A DNA stretch of 64,000 bases from positions 304,688,164 to 304,752,163 of the forward strand of contig NC_081414.1 of assembly GCF_030272615.1 (NCBI RefSeq), given 5' to 3'. Source of the stretch: Cryptomeria japonica (Eukaryota > Streptophyta > Pinopsida > Cupressales > Cupressaceae). Positions 32,589 to 43,659 of the stretch are shown one piece after another (position 1 is the stretch's first letter; each line of letters starts with the position of its first letter). The notes below the pieces were generated by a model. The model ran no database searches and was not told the origin of the DNA. It saw only the letters and a list, made by a program, of their open reading frames with translations. Both the position numbers and the translations under genes were made by a program.

Positions 32589-35048
32589 CTACCCTTTGAT
32601 AGCTTTACGATCTACATACTCAATGTCAAATTCATTTAGAATCATCACCCATTTGGCCAAGTGACCTGTCAATGCTGCTTTGTTGAGTAAATACTTGAGT
32701 GGATCAATCTGTGCAATGAGTTGTACCTTATGTGTTAACAGATAGTGCCTCAGTTTAGTGGCTGCTAAGATTACTGCTAGGCAAGCTCGCTCAATAGGTG
32801 TGTAATTGAGTTCATAGCCCACCAATGTGTGAGAGATGTAGTAAACAACACACTCTTTTCCTTCTTCATTATGTTGTGCTAGTAGTACACCCAATGTTGT
32901 ACTTGTTGCTGAGATATAGAGTAACAACGGTCTACTTGGATCTGGTGGTATCAGTAATGGCGGATTCATGAGATAGTCTTTAAGCCTCTGAAATGCTTGC
33001 TGGCATCGGGCATCCCACTGAAAAGGGATGTTCTTGTGTAGTAGATGTGTAAATGGGTGACACTTATCAGCCAATTGTGCAATGAATCTTCGGATGGATT
33101 GAAGTCGCCCTTGTAATGTCCTTAGCTGACTGATATTCTTTGGTGGTGGCATATCCATGATTGCTTTTACCTTTGCTGGGTCGACCTCAATACCTTTGCT
33201 TGAGACAATGTATCCTAGAAGCTTCCCGGAGGTTACTCCAAAGACACATTTCTTTGGGTTGAGTCGAACATGGTATTGTTCCAGTCTATCAAAGATTTTA
33301 TCTAAGATGTGGAGATGCCCTTCTCTGGTGAGTGATTTTGCTAGTAAGTCATCAACATAATCTTCCATCATAGTATGCATCATGTCATGGAAGATGGTGG
33401 TCATTGCTCGTTGATAAGTCGCTCCTGCATTCTTGAGACCGAAAGGCATTACATTCTAGCAATATGTGCCCCATGGACATGTGAAGGCTGTCTTATGTTG
33501 ATCTTCTGGTGCGATCTTTATTTGATTGTATCCTGAAAAGCCATCCATGAGTGAAAGCATGGCATGTCCTACTGTCAGATCCACTATGATGTCAATATTT
33601 GGAAGGGGGAAGTCATCCTTAGGACAGGCTTTATTTAGATCTCTGAAGTCAGTACAAATGCGAATGCCCTCTTTTGGTTTACCAACAGGCACAATGTTGG
33701 AGATCCATTCTGCATAATCAATTGGTCTAATGAAACCAACATCTAGGAGTTTCTTGAGTTCTATTTTGACTAGTACTGCAATTTGAGGATGCATCTTATG
33801 AAGCTTCTACTTGACAGGTTTGGCTCCTTCTGCGACGGTGAGGTGATGCATGACTAAATCAAGATCAAGCCCAGGCATGTCTGCATATGACCATGCAAAG
33901 TTGATCTGATGCTTTTGAAAGAACTCTATAAATTTACATTGTTCCTCTGGAGTGAGAAAAGATGCCAGATGTATGAGGTGAGGATTTTCAAGAGTCCCCA
34001 CATTGTATTCTTTGGTTTCCTCGATGAGAATCGTTGATCGTTCCTGTTGTGCATTAGTAGGGAGAATGTCAAACCCTTCATCCTCAGGCACCTCAAAGAG
34101 GTTTTCACCATTGGATACACTCTTTCTTTTTACTTTTGTCGGATCAAACAGTGCCACAGTGTGGTTTTCACTGGAAGATCCATGTTTGATTGTCATATTT
34201 TTGCAACTGAAAGGTTTGGCATCCGCCCCAAAGTATGTTGCGCTATTAAGTTCAATGGCAAATCCAACTTTGTGATCCCCGCTTGGTAGGTTATCCCTTA
34301 ATTCCAAAAAGTCAACGATGGCCTCATCGTTTTGGAAGAGGTCAAGACATGGGGGATTTGGTTGGTTCCATTCGATGAGTTCAGGGTGGATAATGGGCAT
34401 TATTTCGTCGATTAGGTTAAGTGCGTTAGATGTATCAATGAGGGTTAAGATGTTATGGTGAAGGTCGTTGATGGTACTCTCCCTGTCAGAATCAGGCGTA
34501 GGATGAGACGTAGGGTCTGTAGAAGATGTTTCCAGTTTAGGAACCCAAGTGGTCTTTATCTGTGCTTCTCCATAAACAGGGATGTCTTTGCGTGGTGGAG
34601 GTAGTGATGCATCTTCCTCATCTGAAGTGTTAAGTTGTACAGAATCAAATTCCCACTCATGTGAGTCAGTCTCTGAGTCACTTTCCAGCATCTGATTACT
34701 ATACCATACTGGGATGTCTTTTGAATTAAATATTGCAGGTGTGATTGGTTGATGTACCTTTGTAGTGATCGGTGTTGCAGGAAGGTCAATGGGGATTAAA
34801 GGATCTGGTACGGGGAGTATCAGTAATATTGACTCAGTTGCTTCTGCTGGAATTGTTGGTGCTATAGATGCTGCTACGGGTTCTGATACAGTTGCTGCTG
34901 CTAATGGTGTTGCTGATGGGATTACTGGTTCGTTTAGTGGGATGAGTGGCATTGGTGATAGTTGTGTTGGGATTTTGAGCCTCGGTGGGGCAGTTGTGAT
35001 GGTGTTTGATGCTACTTTGATAATGAAAGGTGTCCTTTTGGTAGTAGG
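32589..35048 (-). pseudogene. pol: Element C linker, reverse transcriptase and first RNase H
   Basis: A linker of about 270 residues rich in Pro, Thr, Ala and acidic residues (34,952 to about 34,050) separates the G-patch from RT. RT motifs are complete: RICTDFRDLNKACPKDDFPLP, LMDGFSGYNQI, MPFGLKNAGATYQRAM, and the YVDD box at 33,348-33,359 with both Asp residues. The first RNase H follows (LLLYISATSTTLGVLL, where the usual Asp is Ser; VYYISHTL; then the IDPLKYLL segment). The first RNase H thus looks degenerate, as is common in Tat elements that have acquired a second one. TAG codons at 33,807, 33,456 and 32,589 interrupt the frame. Confidence 0.88.
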
Positions 35049-36500
35049 CTAACATAATGGTTTGTTGGGTTTTCCTTTGAATTTGAGTTTAGGAAAGATC
35101 TCTTTTTCAAAGCCTAGGCCTGTATTACCTTTGGGCTTTAATTCTGGCAACAGAGGTTCATGTCGTCCTTGTTTGCAATATCCCAAAGCACTCTGACCAT
35201 CATATCCCATGCTTTGCATAATGAGGAGACCTTTGCCATACTGATCTGTAGGAAGTTTAACTTGTGGTATATCAGTGGTGATGGGATCTTTATAGATCCA
35301 GTCTGCTAAGTCCTCATCTTGGGTTTCTTCTTCTTGAATCTTTCCAAGGATGAAAGGCATCAAAGCACATGCTAGTGTGATTAGTGGTTGCTGGAGTACC
35401 TGCTGTGGTTTACCATGTGTTCTAGGAGAAGTGGGCATTTGTCCCACACAAAAGAGTTGACTCAAGTTGTATTCCCCAGGGCCTTCCTCTGCTATCTTCA
35501 TCTTAAGCTTTTCTTGCTTGGGTATAGTGGTGTTTGAACTGGCAAGAGAGGCAGGACTTATATATGATGTGGAGGAAATGGCTTCTCTATTATTATGAAC
35601 AGTAATCTCTAGTTGATGGCTGATATTATGACAGTACGCAAAGGGATTTGCATCGCCCAAGATTGTGATCTCTACATCGTTATGTGGGAACTTGATACAT
35701 TGATGGTAGGTAGATGGAATGGCTTGCATGGCATGTATCCAAGGTCTTTCTAACAATAGATTGTATGGTAGAGGAAGATCCAGAACCTGACAAATGATGT
35801 GCTTTACCATGGGGCCTACTCGGATTGGTAGTACCACAGCTCCTTTGGAGGAACACTCTGCATCGTCATAGGCTTTGATTGTGATCTTCTTACGAGGATC
35901 CACTGATTCTACTACATATCCCAATGTTGTGACCAACTGTAGTGTACAAATATTTAAGCCTGCTCCATTATTGATCAAGACTCGCTTGATCCTGTGCTGG
36001 TTGATAAAGCCTTCAATGTGTAGCGAAGCGTTATGAGGTTGCTGGAAGGAAGAGTTGTCACTTTCGGAAAAAGTGAGACAAGGTGATGACTTTAGACTTC
36101 CAACTATGGCTTGAAATTGGTCTATATTCAGGTTTGCAGGGACTGATGCCTCTTGGAGGGCTTGATCCAAGATAGTTTTATGAGATGGCGATAGGCGCAA
36201 AAGCTCCAAAATGGATATAAGCGTAGGGGTTTTGTCTAATTGTTCCACAAGATTGTACTGCTTTGGGATGGAGGTGGTGCCTTGTGGAGCTGCCTTTATG
36301 GTAACCTTACCGTGACGTGTAACGACATTGCAATTTGAGTTGGGATTTTTGAAGGTTATAGTTGCAACTTGTTCACTAGCATCATACAGATGATTTATAG
36401 TGTAATTATACGCAACCTGTGTATAATCAGTGGTATCAGTGCCTCGCCTAGAAGTGGAAGGACCCCTTTGATCTTGTGATGGAAGTGGATTTTTGAACAT
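35049..36500 (-). pseudogene. pol: Element C protease and G-patch
   Basis: This 483-codon open stretch has the protease motif at about 35,964-35,985, reading LINNGAGLN where the family has D-N/S/T-G-A. The catalytic Asp is therefore Asn, and the protease should be inactive. The second segment is YNLLLERPWIH (LxGRPW in relatives). Near the C-terminus (about 35,112-35,240) YGKGLLIMQSMGYDGQSALG, a short Gly/Arg stretch and GLGF fit a G-patch, a glycine-rich RNA-binding or helicase-stimulating module also found after protease in betaretroviruses. It ends in TAG at 35,049. Confidence 0.82.
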
Positions 36501-36540
36501 CAGATGATCATTATTTGTTGTTTTTGGGTCATGTCCTTCT

Positions 36541-38024
36541 ATTTCAATTTCTCCTCGGTCAATAAGATCCTAAATAAGATCTTTTAATCGGTGACAATTA
36601 CTTGTCTTGTGTCCTCTTCCTTGGTGGAATTCACAGTGTTCAATATCTCTCCACCATGCAGGTTTGACTTGAGGTTCATAGTTTGATGTTTTAGGGAGAG
36701 TGACCAAATTTTAAGAAATGAGTTGTCGCAATACTGTTTCAATGGGTTCCCCTAAGGGAGTGTATGTGCATTTTTGTTTTTGCTGACGAGGTCTAGGTTC
36801 ATCGTGAGATGTGATGCGACCTTGATTGGAAGGAACATTTGTGTTATTTTGAGGTGGAGGATTTTGTCCTGCAAACCGAACCACAGGTTGTGCATTTTGG
36901 ATAGTCCGAGCATCCACAACCCCATCGTTGACGATATTATTGTTTTTGTTCTAGAAGCTTGGTTTATCACTATTGAAGTGTGGGCGAGGACCATCCTTTG
37001 GTTCATTATAGATTTTGATGAGTCCTTTCTTGATAAGTGCCCTTTCACATTTCAAACCCTTGGTGATCATATCATTAAAAGAGTTTGTGTCTTTGACATC
37101 CAGGTGAAATTCCATTTCTTCGTTTAAGTTGGAAATGAATATTTCCACTAGTTCTCATTTAGGTAATTGAAGAGAACGTCTGCTAGACATTTGATGCCAT
37201 CGTTGCAGAAATACTGAGAATAGTTCACTTGGTTTTTGTTTAGTGTTGCACAGATCAGCCATGGTGATGTCGCATTCAATGTTATGAGACTAATGAGCTA
37301 GGAACTTTTGGATGAGTTCCTCAAATGTTCTAATGCCACCTGATAGTCGGGAAAACCATGATGTGGTTGTTCCTCCCAAGATTTGGGGAAAAAGGCGCAT
37401 TAGGTATGTGTCTTCATATGCCACTTCGAGACAAGCGGAATGAAATTCTCTGACATGATCATGAGGATCTCCCTTTCCTCTATATTTTTCAAATTTGGGT
37501 GTTTCGAATCCTCGAGGAAAGGGTGGCATATAAAGATTCCTATCAAAAGGATAGGGAGAGATGTCATTGAGTGAGAATTGGTTAGTCTTGACACCACTAT
37601 GAAGTTGTTGGGTGAGATTCTTGACTTGTTGCCGCAACATCTCCATTTCATTTGGAGGAGGAGGTGGTGGGTTACCTCGAGGAATGTTATATCTAATGGG
37701 ATCTCTACCTCTTTCCTCTTCATGGCGACTTTGTCTTTCTGATGCTTGTCTTAATTGGGCAAGATCAAAGTCAGAGGGGAGTTTTGCTCCTTCTTGAGCG
37801 AGTTTTAAGAAGTGAGCATCCGCATTGCTCCTGAGTATTTCGTCAAACAGTCTGTTAAAGAGAGGGTTATGTTGAGCCCTTTCGATTGTTGCAGGAGTAG
37901 GAGTACTTGGGTTTTCATCATTCGCATTTCCTCCAAGTGCTTCTTGAAATTCATTGAGATTTTCCTCTTCTTCTTCTTCCATTTCTATTTCTCGTTGCCT
38001 TGACCGTGATCGGGTTTGAGCCAT
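36541..38024 (-). pseudogene. gag: Element C Gag with zinc-knuckle-like motif
   Basis: The order is an Arg/Ser-rich N-terminus, a Glu run, a Pro run (PPPPPPNEMEML) and the retrotransposon Gag domain (FEKYRGKGDPHDHVREFHSACL, AYLMRLFPQ-like, LGGTTTSWFSRLSGG). After a second helical part comes a Cys/His motif, CEFHQGRGHKTSNC (about 36,600-36,641), of the single-knuckle type seen in Tat elements. Stops at 37,290, 37,155, 36,951, 36,711 and 36,570 interrupt it. It would package element RNA in the cytoplasm. Confidence 0.88.
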
Positions 38025-40726
38025 TTTGCTTATGAGTCTTTGTTGAAGTTGAGTGAAAATGATGATGAGTTTTTGATGAAATGAGAGATTGATGATTGGT
38101 GAATTGTGTTGCACGTGGATCTCTAGCACTTTTAAGGTAGATGTAACCAAAATTCCTTCTTTGAATTGCTTGTTTGTTTGATAAGTTTGGATGTGATAAG
38201 GTGTAGAGAAATCTGAGATGTGTTATAGATTTAACTACCTAGTAATGAGAGGATTCACTCATGAACTAGTTTTAACCTGCGTAGATGTGTCTCTTAGGAT
38301 GAGCTTATCCTAGATGTAGAAACAATCTAAAAAAAGTGATGTGAAGTGTTTGATTCAAGCAATATCTAAAAAGAGAACTTGGGACAAGAACCTCTTAATG
38401 TTTTGAGAGTTGGAATGGATTGATGATAAAGTGATGATGGATGAATAAGATGATGAAAGAAATGTTTTCAACTTCAATAAAAACTTTGTGTTATAAATGG
38501 GACAAACTCTATCTCTTCTCTTTCGGGTGTTGGTAGTATTTCTCGAGCTGTGTTGTATGTGATACAGACGTTTGGGAAAAAGTTGGGATTGATCTTACCT
38601 CCTTGGTTTTTGTGATAACTCAGAGCTCTATATTGCATAAAAAGCTCTGCAGTTCAATGATTCTGAATCAAAATCGTTTGTTTTGCCTTGAAGGTAGAGA
38701 CGCATGTGACGCAGAAAAACTCTATGGGAGACAAAGATTTGTCTATTTATATAGAAGAATTTCCTCCTTTTGATCAAAGCCTTTGAGCTTAATGGTCTTC
38801 TTTTCAAGTTGATATTCTAATGACGCTTCTTCTTTCGCAAGATGTGAAGAATGGTCATAAAATTTGACTCTTTGTTGTTTGCACTTTGTTTTTGATGTGT
38901 TTGGTTGTTTTGAGAAATGTTTGGTTGGATGAATACTTTGTTTTTGGAAGTGATTTTTGATTTCTCTTTGACAAGAAAACAAAGCAAACACACAAACACA
39001 AGAATGTTGCCTCAAAGGCACAAATGAGTATGGGTCTAGATCGACCCAATCCTTGGACTTGTATATGACCTTTCCTTTAGGTGTATTTTCAAAGCCTGAA
39101 GTCAGCTCAATTTGCACTTGGTTTTTGACTAAAACGAACACACTTCAAACACTTTTTATCCCTAAGGTCAAATGGTCAGTTGTGATAAATTTATCCCACA
39201 TCTTGATATTTCTTTGACTTTGGTACTACATACCTTATGAATCCCATTGTGGCAGGTAAGGATGTGATATACTAAGTCTTGCATGAGCATAACAAATAGA
39301 TGATCCCTATGATGGGGGAGTCACCACTTTTATCAAGCCATAAGTGACTTTTCAAAAAGCTATGTTTCTACTCAAGGAAATAAGTATGGTGAGTATCTTG
39401 GGAGCAAAACCATCTATGCTCTTGCACTAAATTATATCCCAAATATCCTCAATCAATAGAATGGGTGGGCTACTACTTAAAGGTGTTTAGTCATGTTCGA
39501 TGTTTTTGGACATAAGTTCATTTTGCAATGACTCACTTAAGAGCCTTGTAACTGGTGGTGGGGCCCATTTGTCCTTTCGGCCAGTTACATTGTAGGAACA
39601 GTTATACCCAAGGCTACAGCTTTCGCTCTCACCTGATTTCTATAGCGGCTCGAAGGATTTACCGCTCGAGGTCGTTCCCAAGAGTATCGATCCCTTGGCA
39701 GGCCTCTCTTAAAAAGATAAAATTTGAGTGTTACTAACACTTTTCTCTTGCACCTAGGACCATGAAAGCCAAGGGAGAGGATAGTGTGTGTTAGAAGTGG
39801 GACCACTTGACCGACCTTTTGCACAAGCGTGCCAAACACGAAAAACACTTGTTCTTTTTAACCCATCATCGCAATGTGGTCTAACTATTTTGGAGATGTT
39901 GCTCCAACAATCATGATGTTCTTTTTAACTTTCAAAGGCAATATGTTTCGTAAACTAGGAAAAATGAAATCCTGGTCAACTTAACAAAAAACATGTTTTG
40001 CTTGAAGTAAAATTGTTTTTGAGCTTGAATGAAAAATGGCTTGTTCTTTTTAGATTGCCCAAAACAAAGTGTTGATTTGTAAATTTTGTTAAATTGATGC
40101 AAGAAAATAAATTTTGTTTTGTTAATTTTAAGCACCAAAACGAAGTTTGTTTCCTAACTCACAAAAAATAAAGTTGTTTTGTTCAGTTTTTAATGCACCA
40201 AAAGACGAGTGACCCTAACTAGAAAGCAATGAAATTTTGTTTGTTCAAGTTTTTAAAAGCACCAAAAGACAAGTTTGTGATTTTTTTATTTTTTTTTTAT
40301 GGTGAGTTTTAAACCTACACAAAAAACAAATTGTTAGTAAAATCTATGTCCAAGGGGGGCTTCCACAAGCCTAAAATTTTCAAATTTTTTTTGGTTACAA
40401 GGTGATTTTTACGACATTCTGTTACAATAGCGCTAGTCTGTGTTTGAACAGAGGCGCTATTTAACGCAAACGCGTTGAAAGAAGGGGAAAGACAGAGAGG
40501 CAAAAGCGTTGAAAAATTGTTAATAGCGCCAAAACAATTTCAAAAGCGCCAAAACTGTTTCAAAAGCGTTGAACTTGAGACAAAAGCGCTATTGTAAAAA
40601 CAATAGCGCTAAAAACATAAGTGTCGATAGCGCTAGAAAGAGTTCAATAGCGCCAAAGCGCAACCTGTGTGACACTTTCAACATTCAGACATGTTAATTT
40701 TTTTTTTTAAATGATATTTTTGGTGT
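38025..40726 (-). other. Element C 5' leader
   Basis: This is the 2.7 kb between the PBS and the gag start. No recognised protein is encoded; an open frame on minus at 38,743-39,141 (132 codons) has no motif I know. The part nearest the PBS contains the GCGC motif array (40,425-40,670) and a T-rich run. Confidence 0.6.
40425..40670 (-). repeat. Array of GCGC-centred motifs at the 5' end of element C
   Basis: About twelve units of caatAGCGCTa, aaaaGCGCcaaaac or aaaaGCGttgaa occur at spacings near 20 bases (for example near 40,430, 40,452, 40,525, 40,545, 40,584, 40,605 and 40,630). Reverse-complemented they read tagCGCTattg and ggCGCTtttg, the same words as the array at 25,566-25,910 on the + strand. 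The two arrays thus face opposite ways within the element. Confidence 0.88.
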
Positions 40727-40749
40727 TTCGATTCACGTCGGGTTCACCA
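40727..40749 (-). promoter_or_regulatory. Element C primer-binding site complementary to tRNA-Trp
   Basis: On + the 23 bases read TTCGATTCACG then TCGGGTTCACCA, ending two bases before the 5' LTR. This equals the 3' end of plant tRNA-Trp(CCA) with its CCA tail as I recall that sequence: T-loop, T-stem, acceptor strand, discriminator A, CCA. The acceptor strand CGGGTTC pairs with GGATCCG of tRNA-Trp. Most plant elements use initiator tRNA-Met, and the match here is longer than the usual 10-18 bases. Confidence 0.8.
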
Positions 40750-40751
40750 AA

Positions 40752-42139
40752 TGATGCCCTGCAAAGCGGACAAGGTTAGTCTGAGATAAATAACACACAA
40801 CACACAAGAAACTGTTAGTGTTATTCAATCAAAAACTAATCTAAACATGCATATCAAGAGAGACACTAAAATCATGCTAATATATCTAACTAATGAAACA
40901 AAGATAATGAGGCATCTCCAAATGCCTCTTAGTATGTTCTTAGCTCCTTCTCCCTTGTTCCTCTCCTCTCCAAGTTCCAAAATAGTGTAGCTCTCAATAG
41001 CTTTTTGCACTATGGATGCTTATGGAGGATTGAGATTGTAGTATTGTGCTCCAAATGTAAAATGAAAAGCTAATATCAAGCTATTGATGCTAAAATGATT
41101 TATTTTAACCAAAATGACAATACATGAGTTTGCTATGCTAAATGCTCTCTAAAATGCCTATAGGTTAAATGCATACAAGTTTTCAGGATCTGGATTATGA
41201 AGAAATGGGCTCTATTTATAGAAAAAAATGGAGCAATGGATGGTTGAGATTGAGCAATCTCAACAAGGGTCAGGATTGAATGATTTCAAATCCATGTGAG
41301 GGCTTTCAACCCAATCCCAGGATGACAAGTGTCAATGTGAGATGGGTTGAGAGGGGAGGGAATAAGCATTAAATGCCTGATATGACTTTGGGAGTTAATG
41401 TCAAGGTTGGTTGAATGAATAAACTCTTTATTCAAAGAATAAAGCTTTTATCCAATGGATAAACTCTTGTGCAAATGTGAAATAGATGAATATGGTCAAA
41501 ACAATAAATGTTTGGGGGGACAAGTTTGAAATAACCATAAATGGTTATGTAAGAGCCATAAATGGTCATGTAAGAGCCATTAGTGGTCTTGGAAGACTTT
41601 TGGGGGTTAATCTGTTGAACACACAAAGCATTAAATGCTTTTCAAAGACTTTGGAGTCTTTGAGAAGTGACTCCATTTTGCTTAGGAATGTGACAATAAT
41701 TAGGGGATGGATTAGGCTAATTAGGAAGGGGTTAGAAGAATCTAGAAGGGGATTAGATTTTTGCAAGTGGATTTGGTGGGTGAGGGAAAATAGGATTTTA
41801 TAAAAGTAAAAATTCATTTATTTCAATAAATGTGTGCAAGTTGCATTTGTAGGAAAATGCAAGTGGGTGGGGATAATGATTTAAATAAATGTTTTATTTA
41901 ATTTATTTAAAAGAGGAAAAGGGGATTTTATTAAATAAATAGATTTTATTTATTTAATTGATTTGAATTTGATTTAATGAATTAATTAAAATAAATTGAA
42001 TAATTTATTTAATTAATAGAAGAATGTTTGGGGATGAATTAATTAAATATTAATTTAATTAACTGGTGGCTAGTGCATTTTTAATCAAATAAATATCAAA
42101 TATTTATTTAATTAAGCTGGACAGATTTGTGTGACTACA
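40752..42139 (-). repeat. Element C 5' LTR (right copy)
   Basis: This is the partner of 23,630-25,018, with the same TGATGCCCT start and GTGACTACA end on +. It is followed by CATTC, the slightly changed TSD. Confidence 0.94.
41212..41221 (-). promoter_or_regulatory. TATA box in the element C 5' LTR
   Basis: CTATAAATAG on minus is identical to the box in the other LTR. As the 5' LTR copy, this would drive the genomic transcript towards gag. Confidence 0.65.
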
Positions 42140-42144
42140 CATTC

Positions 42145-43640
42145 TAATGCTCTATTACAATGATTTATATGATCCAAGAGGATTCGGTCGGCCCAAAAAG
42201 GGATCAAAACCCAAAGAACAAAACCTAACGTGCAAAACCAACAAGGTCGGCCTTTGCCAAAAGAAATTCCTCCAGAAAATCCAAAGGATGAAGTGTAGAT
42301 GATGGGAAAAGGTCGGCCACATGCCAAGGAACATCAGAATCAATGATCAGGGCTCCGCAAGCTATGGAAGGGGATCCGGTAGATCACCAATGCAAATAGT
42401 CCTAGGCAATCGGTAACAGGAAACTATCTTGAAAACCGGTAATAGAAAATTGTCTCAAAAACCAATAATAAAAAACTATCTCGGAAACCGGTAGCGATAA
42501 CTTACCTGAAAATGATCCAAATGCTCCACGATTTGGGAATAAGGAAGATGATCAAGTCTCCAAGTAAAATCCAACTCCACAGGTTCCGGTGAGCCAAATC
42601 TGGGACACACAAAAAGAAATGTTGAAACTGCAAACAGAAAGCAAAATAGAAAGGAAATATTTTTGGTTGATGCAAGATTGCTATGAACCGGGGATGCTCC
42701 TGCATTAGTTGAAGACTTGAACGTGAAGTATTTATTGTCTACCATCTCACTCTGACATGTTTCACTAGATAAAAGACTAAAAGGGATTTTCAAACATAGA
42801 AAGCCAAACATGACACTGTAACATTAGTGCCTCGTTTGTTGGAAATTTCTTATCTCAAGAATTTTTCAAGCTCAATGACTAGGATTACATGATCTCTCAA
42901 TGTTCTGTGTGTGAAGCCAACAATTTCTATTTCAAGATAAAAAGACAAATAAAAAATGATGCGTGAAGTAGGCAAGAAGCCCATGGAAAAGTGCTAAGAA
43001 AACAGTAACAAAGGAAACAAAGGAGGCTAGTGAAGCTATTTCAGAAGAAGCCTAAGGCTATAACCTCTTCCAAGGTCACCAAGAGGAGACCCAAAGCTAC
43101 AAGCCATAAGACAAAGAGGAATAAAAGAAGCATGTAGACTTACAAGACCTAAAGTTGAGGGGCCTTGTCTATGCTTCCAAATTTTGTGCACATGTCCACC
43201 GAAGCTCTCTTTTTGTAACGAGATTCTCAATGATGAAGTTGAACTTGACTCATATTTTTCCATGAATTGAGAAAATAGAAATCCAGTTTCAACAATTTCT
43301 CCTCCTACTACCAAGAAATAAGCTCCAGTGGCTAAGCCAACTCCATTTGGACCCAAGCGTGGAGCCAAGTTGAGTACATTTTCTTTTTTTCTCCCCAATC
43401 TTCTTTTAGGGTTACATTTGTAGTTTAAAGCTTTTAGATTACCAGAGACACCATAAATTGAAATGGCGAAAACTATTTTGGCTTTTAAAGGCTCTTTCTA
43501 GAGCTTTCAAGGCTTATATCTGTATTTTCTTCATGAATGGGCTTTTTCATTTTTTTTTTAAATTGCTTGAATGACCATTCAAATTTCATATGTTTTTCAT
43601 TTTAAATAAATCCATGAGACTATTATTTTTTTATGAAATC
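42145..43640. other. Unassigned region right of element C
   Basis: No recognised gene is present. It holds the 26-bp tandem repeat at 42,408-42,511 and caatcgg / accggta motifs like those left of element C, so it may continue the repeat into which element C inserted. A minus-strand open frame at 43,036-43,398 (120 codons) has no motif I recognise. Confidence 0.4.
42408..42511. repeat. Four 26-bp tandem units with an aaccggta core
   Basis: The unit is of the form aaccggtaatagaaaa plus a ttgtctcaaa-like tail, four times without gaps. Units 1 and 3 carry changes in the ccgg core (aatcggta, aaccaata). The repeat is imperfect and probably old. Confidence 0.85.
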
Positions 43641-43659
43641 TTAGTGAGTGGTTTCTACA

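Larger units (their letters stand above)
30753..38024 (-). pseudogene. gag-pol: Element C gag-pol, single frame with about twelve in-frame stops
   Basis: From ATG 38,024 (MAQTRSRSRQREIE) to TAA 30,753-30,755 one frame of 2,424 codons encodes Gag, protease, G-patch, linker, RT, RNase H, a second archaeal-type RNase H and integrase. I found no frameshift. In-frame stops (lowest + coordinate of each) are at 37,290, 37,155, 36,951, 36,711, 36,570, 35,049, 33,807, 33,456, 32,589, 32,439, 31,395 and 30,930. Eight or more are TAG, two are TGA and two are TAA, nearly all explained by single transitions. A longer in-frame start exists at 38,150, but the Arg/Ser-rich start at 38,024 suits a Gag N-terminus better. 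Confidence 0.92.
23630..42139 (-). mobile_element. Element C: 18.5-kb Tat-lineage Ty3/gypsy retrotransposon with antisense PMD ORF
   Basis: LTRs of 1389 and 1388 bp lie at 23,630-25,018 and 40,752-42,139. Read on the minus strand, the parts in order are: LTR, tRNA-Trp PBS, a 2.7-kb leader, single-frame gag-pol (38,024 to 30,753), a 2.6-kb AT-rich spacer, an ORF on the opposite strand (26,156-28,126), a motif array, a polypurine tract and the LTR. Two RNase H domains, no chromodomain, a long 3' spacer and an antisense ORF are the marks of the Tat lineage. About two dozen LTR differences over 1.39 kb, counted by eye, make this the youngest element here, yet about a dozen in-frame stops show that it is dead. 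Confidence 0.93.

Noticed and set aside
34003-34289. Plus-strand open frames over element C pol
   Set aside because: They are shadows of the minus-strand polyprotein, with no motif of their own.
40727-40749. Could be a tRNA-Trp gene
   Set aside because: Only the 3' end including CCA is present, there is no anticodon arm, and it sits two bases from an LTR, so it is a primer-binding site.
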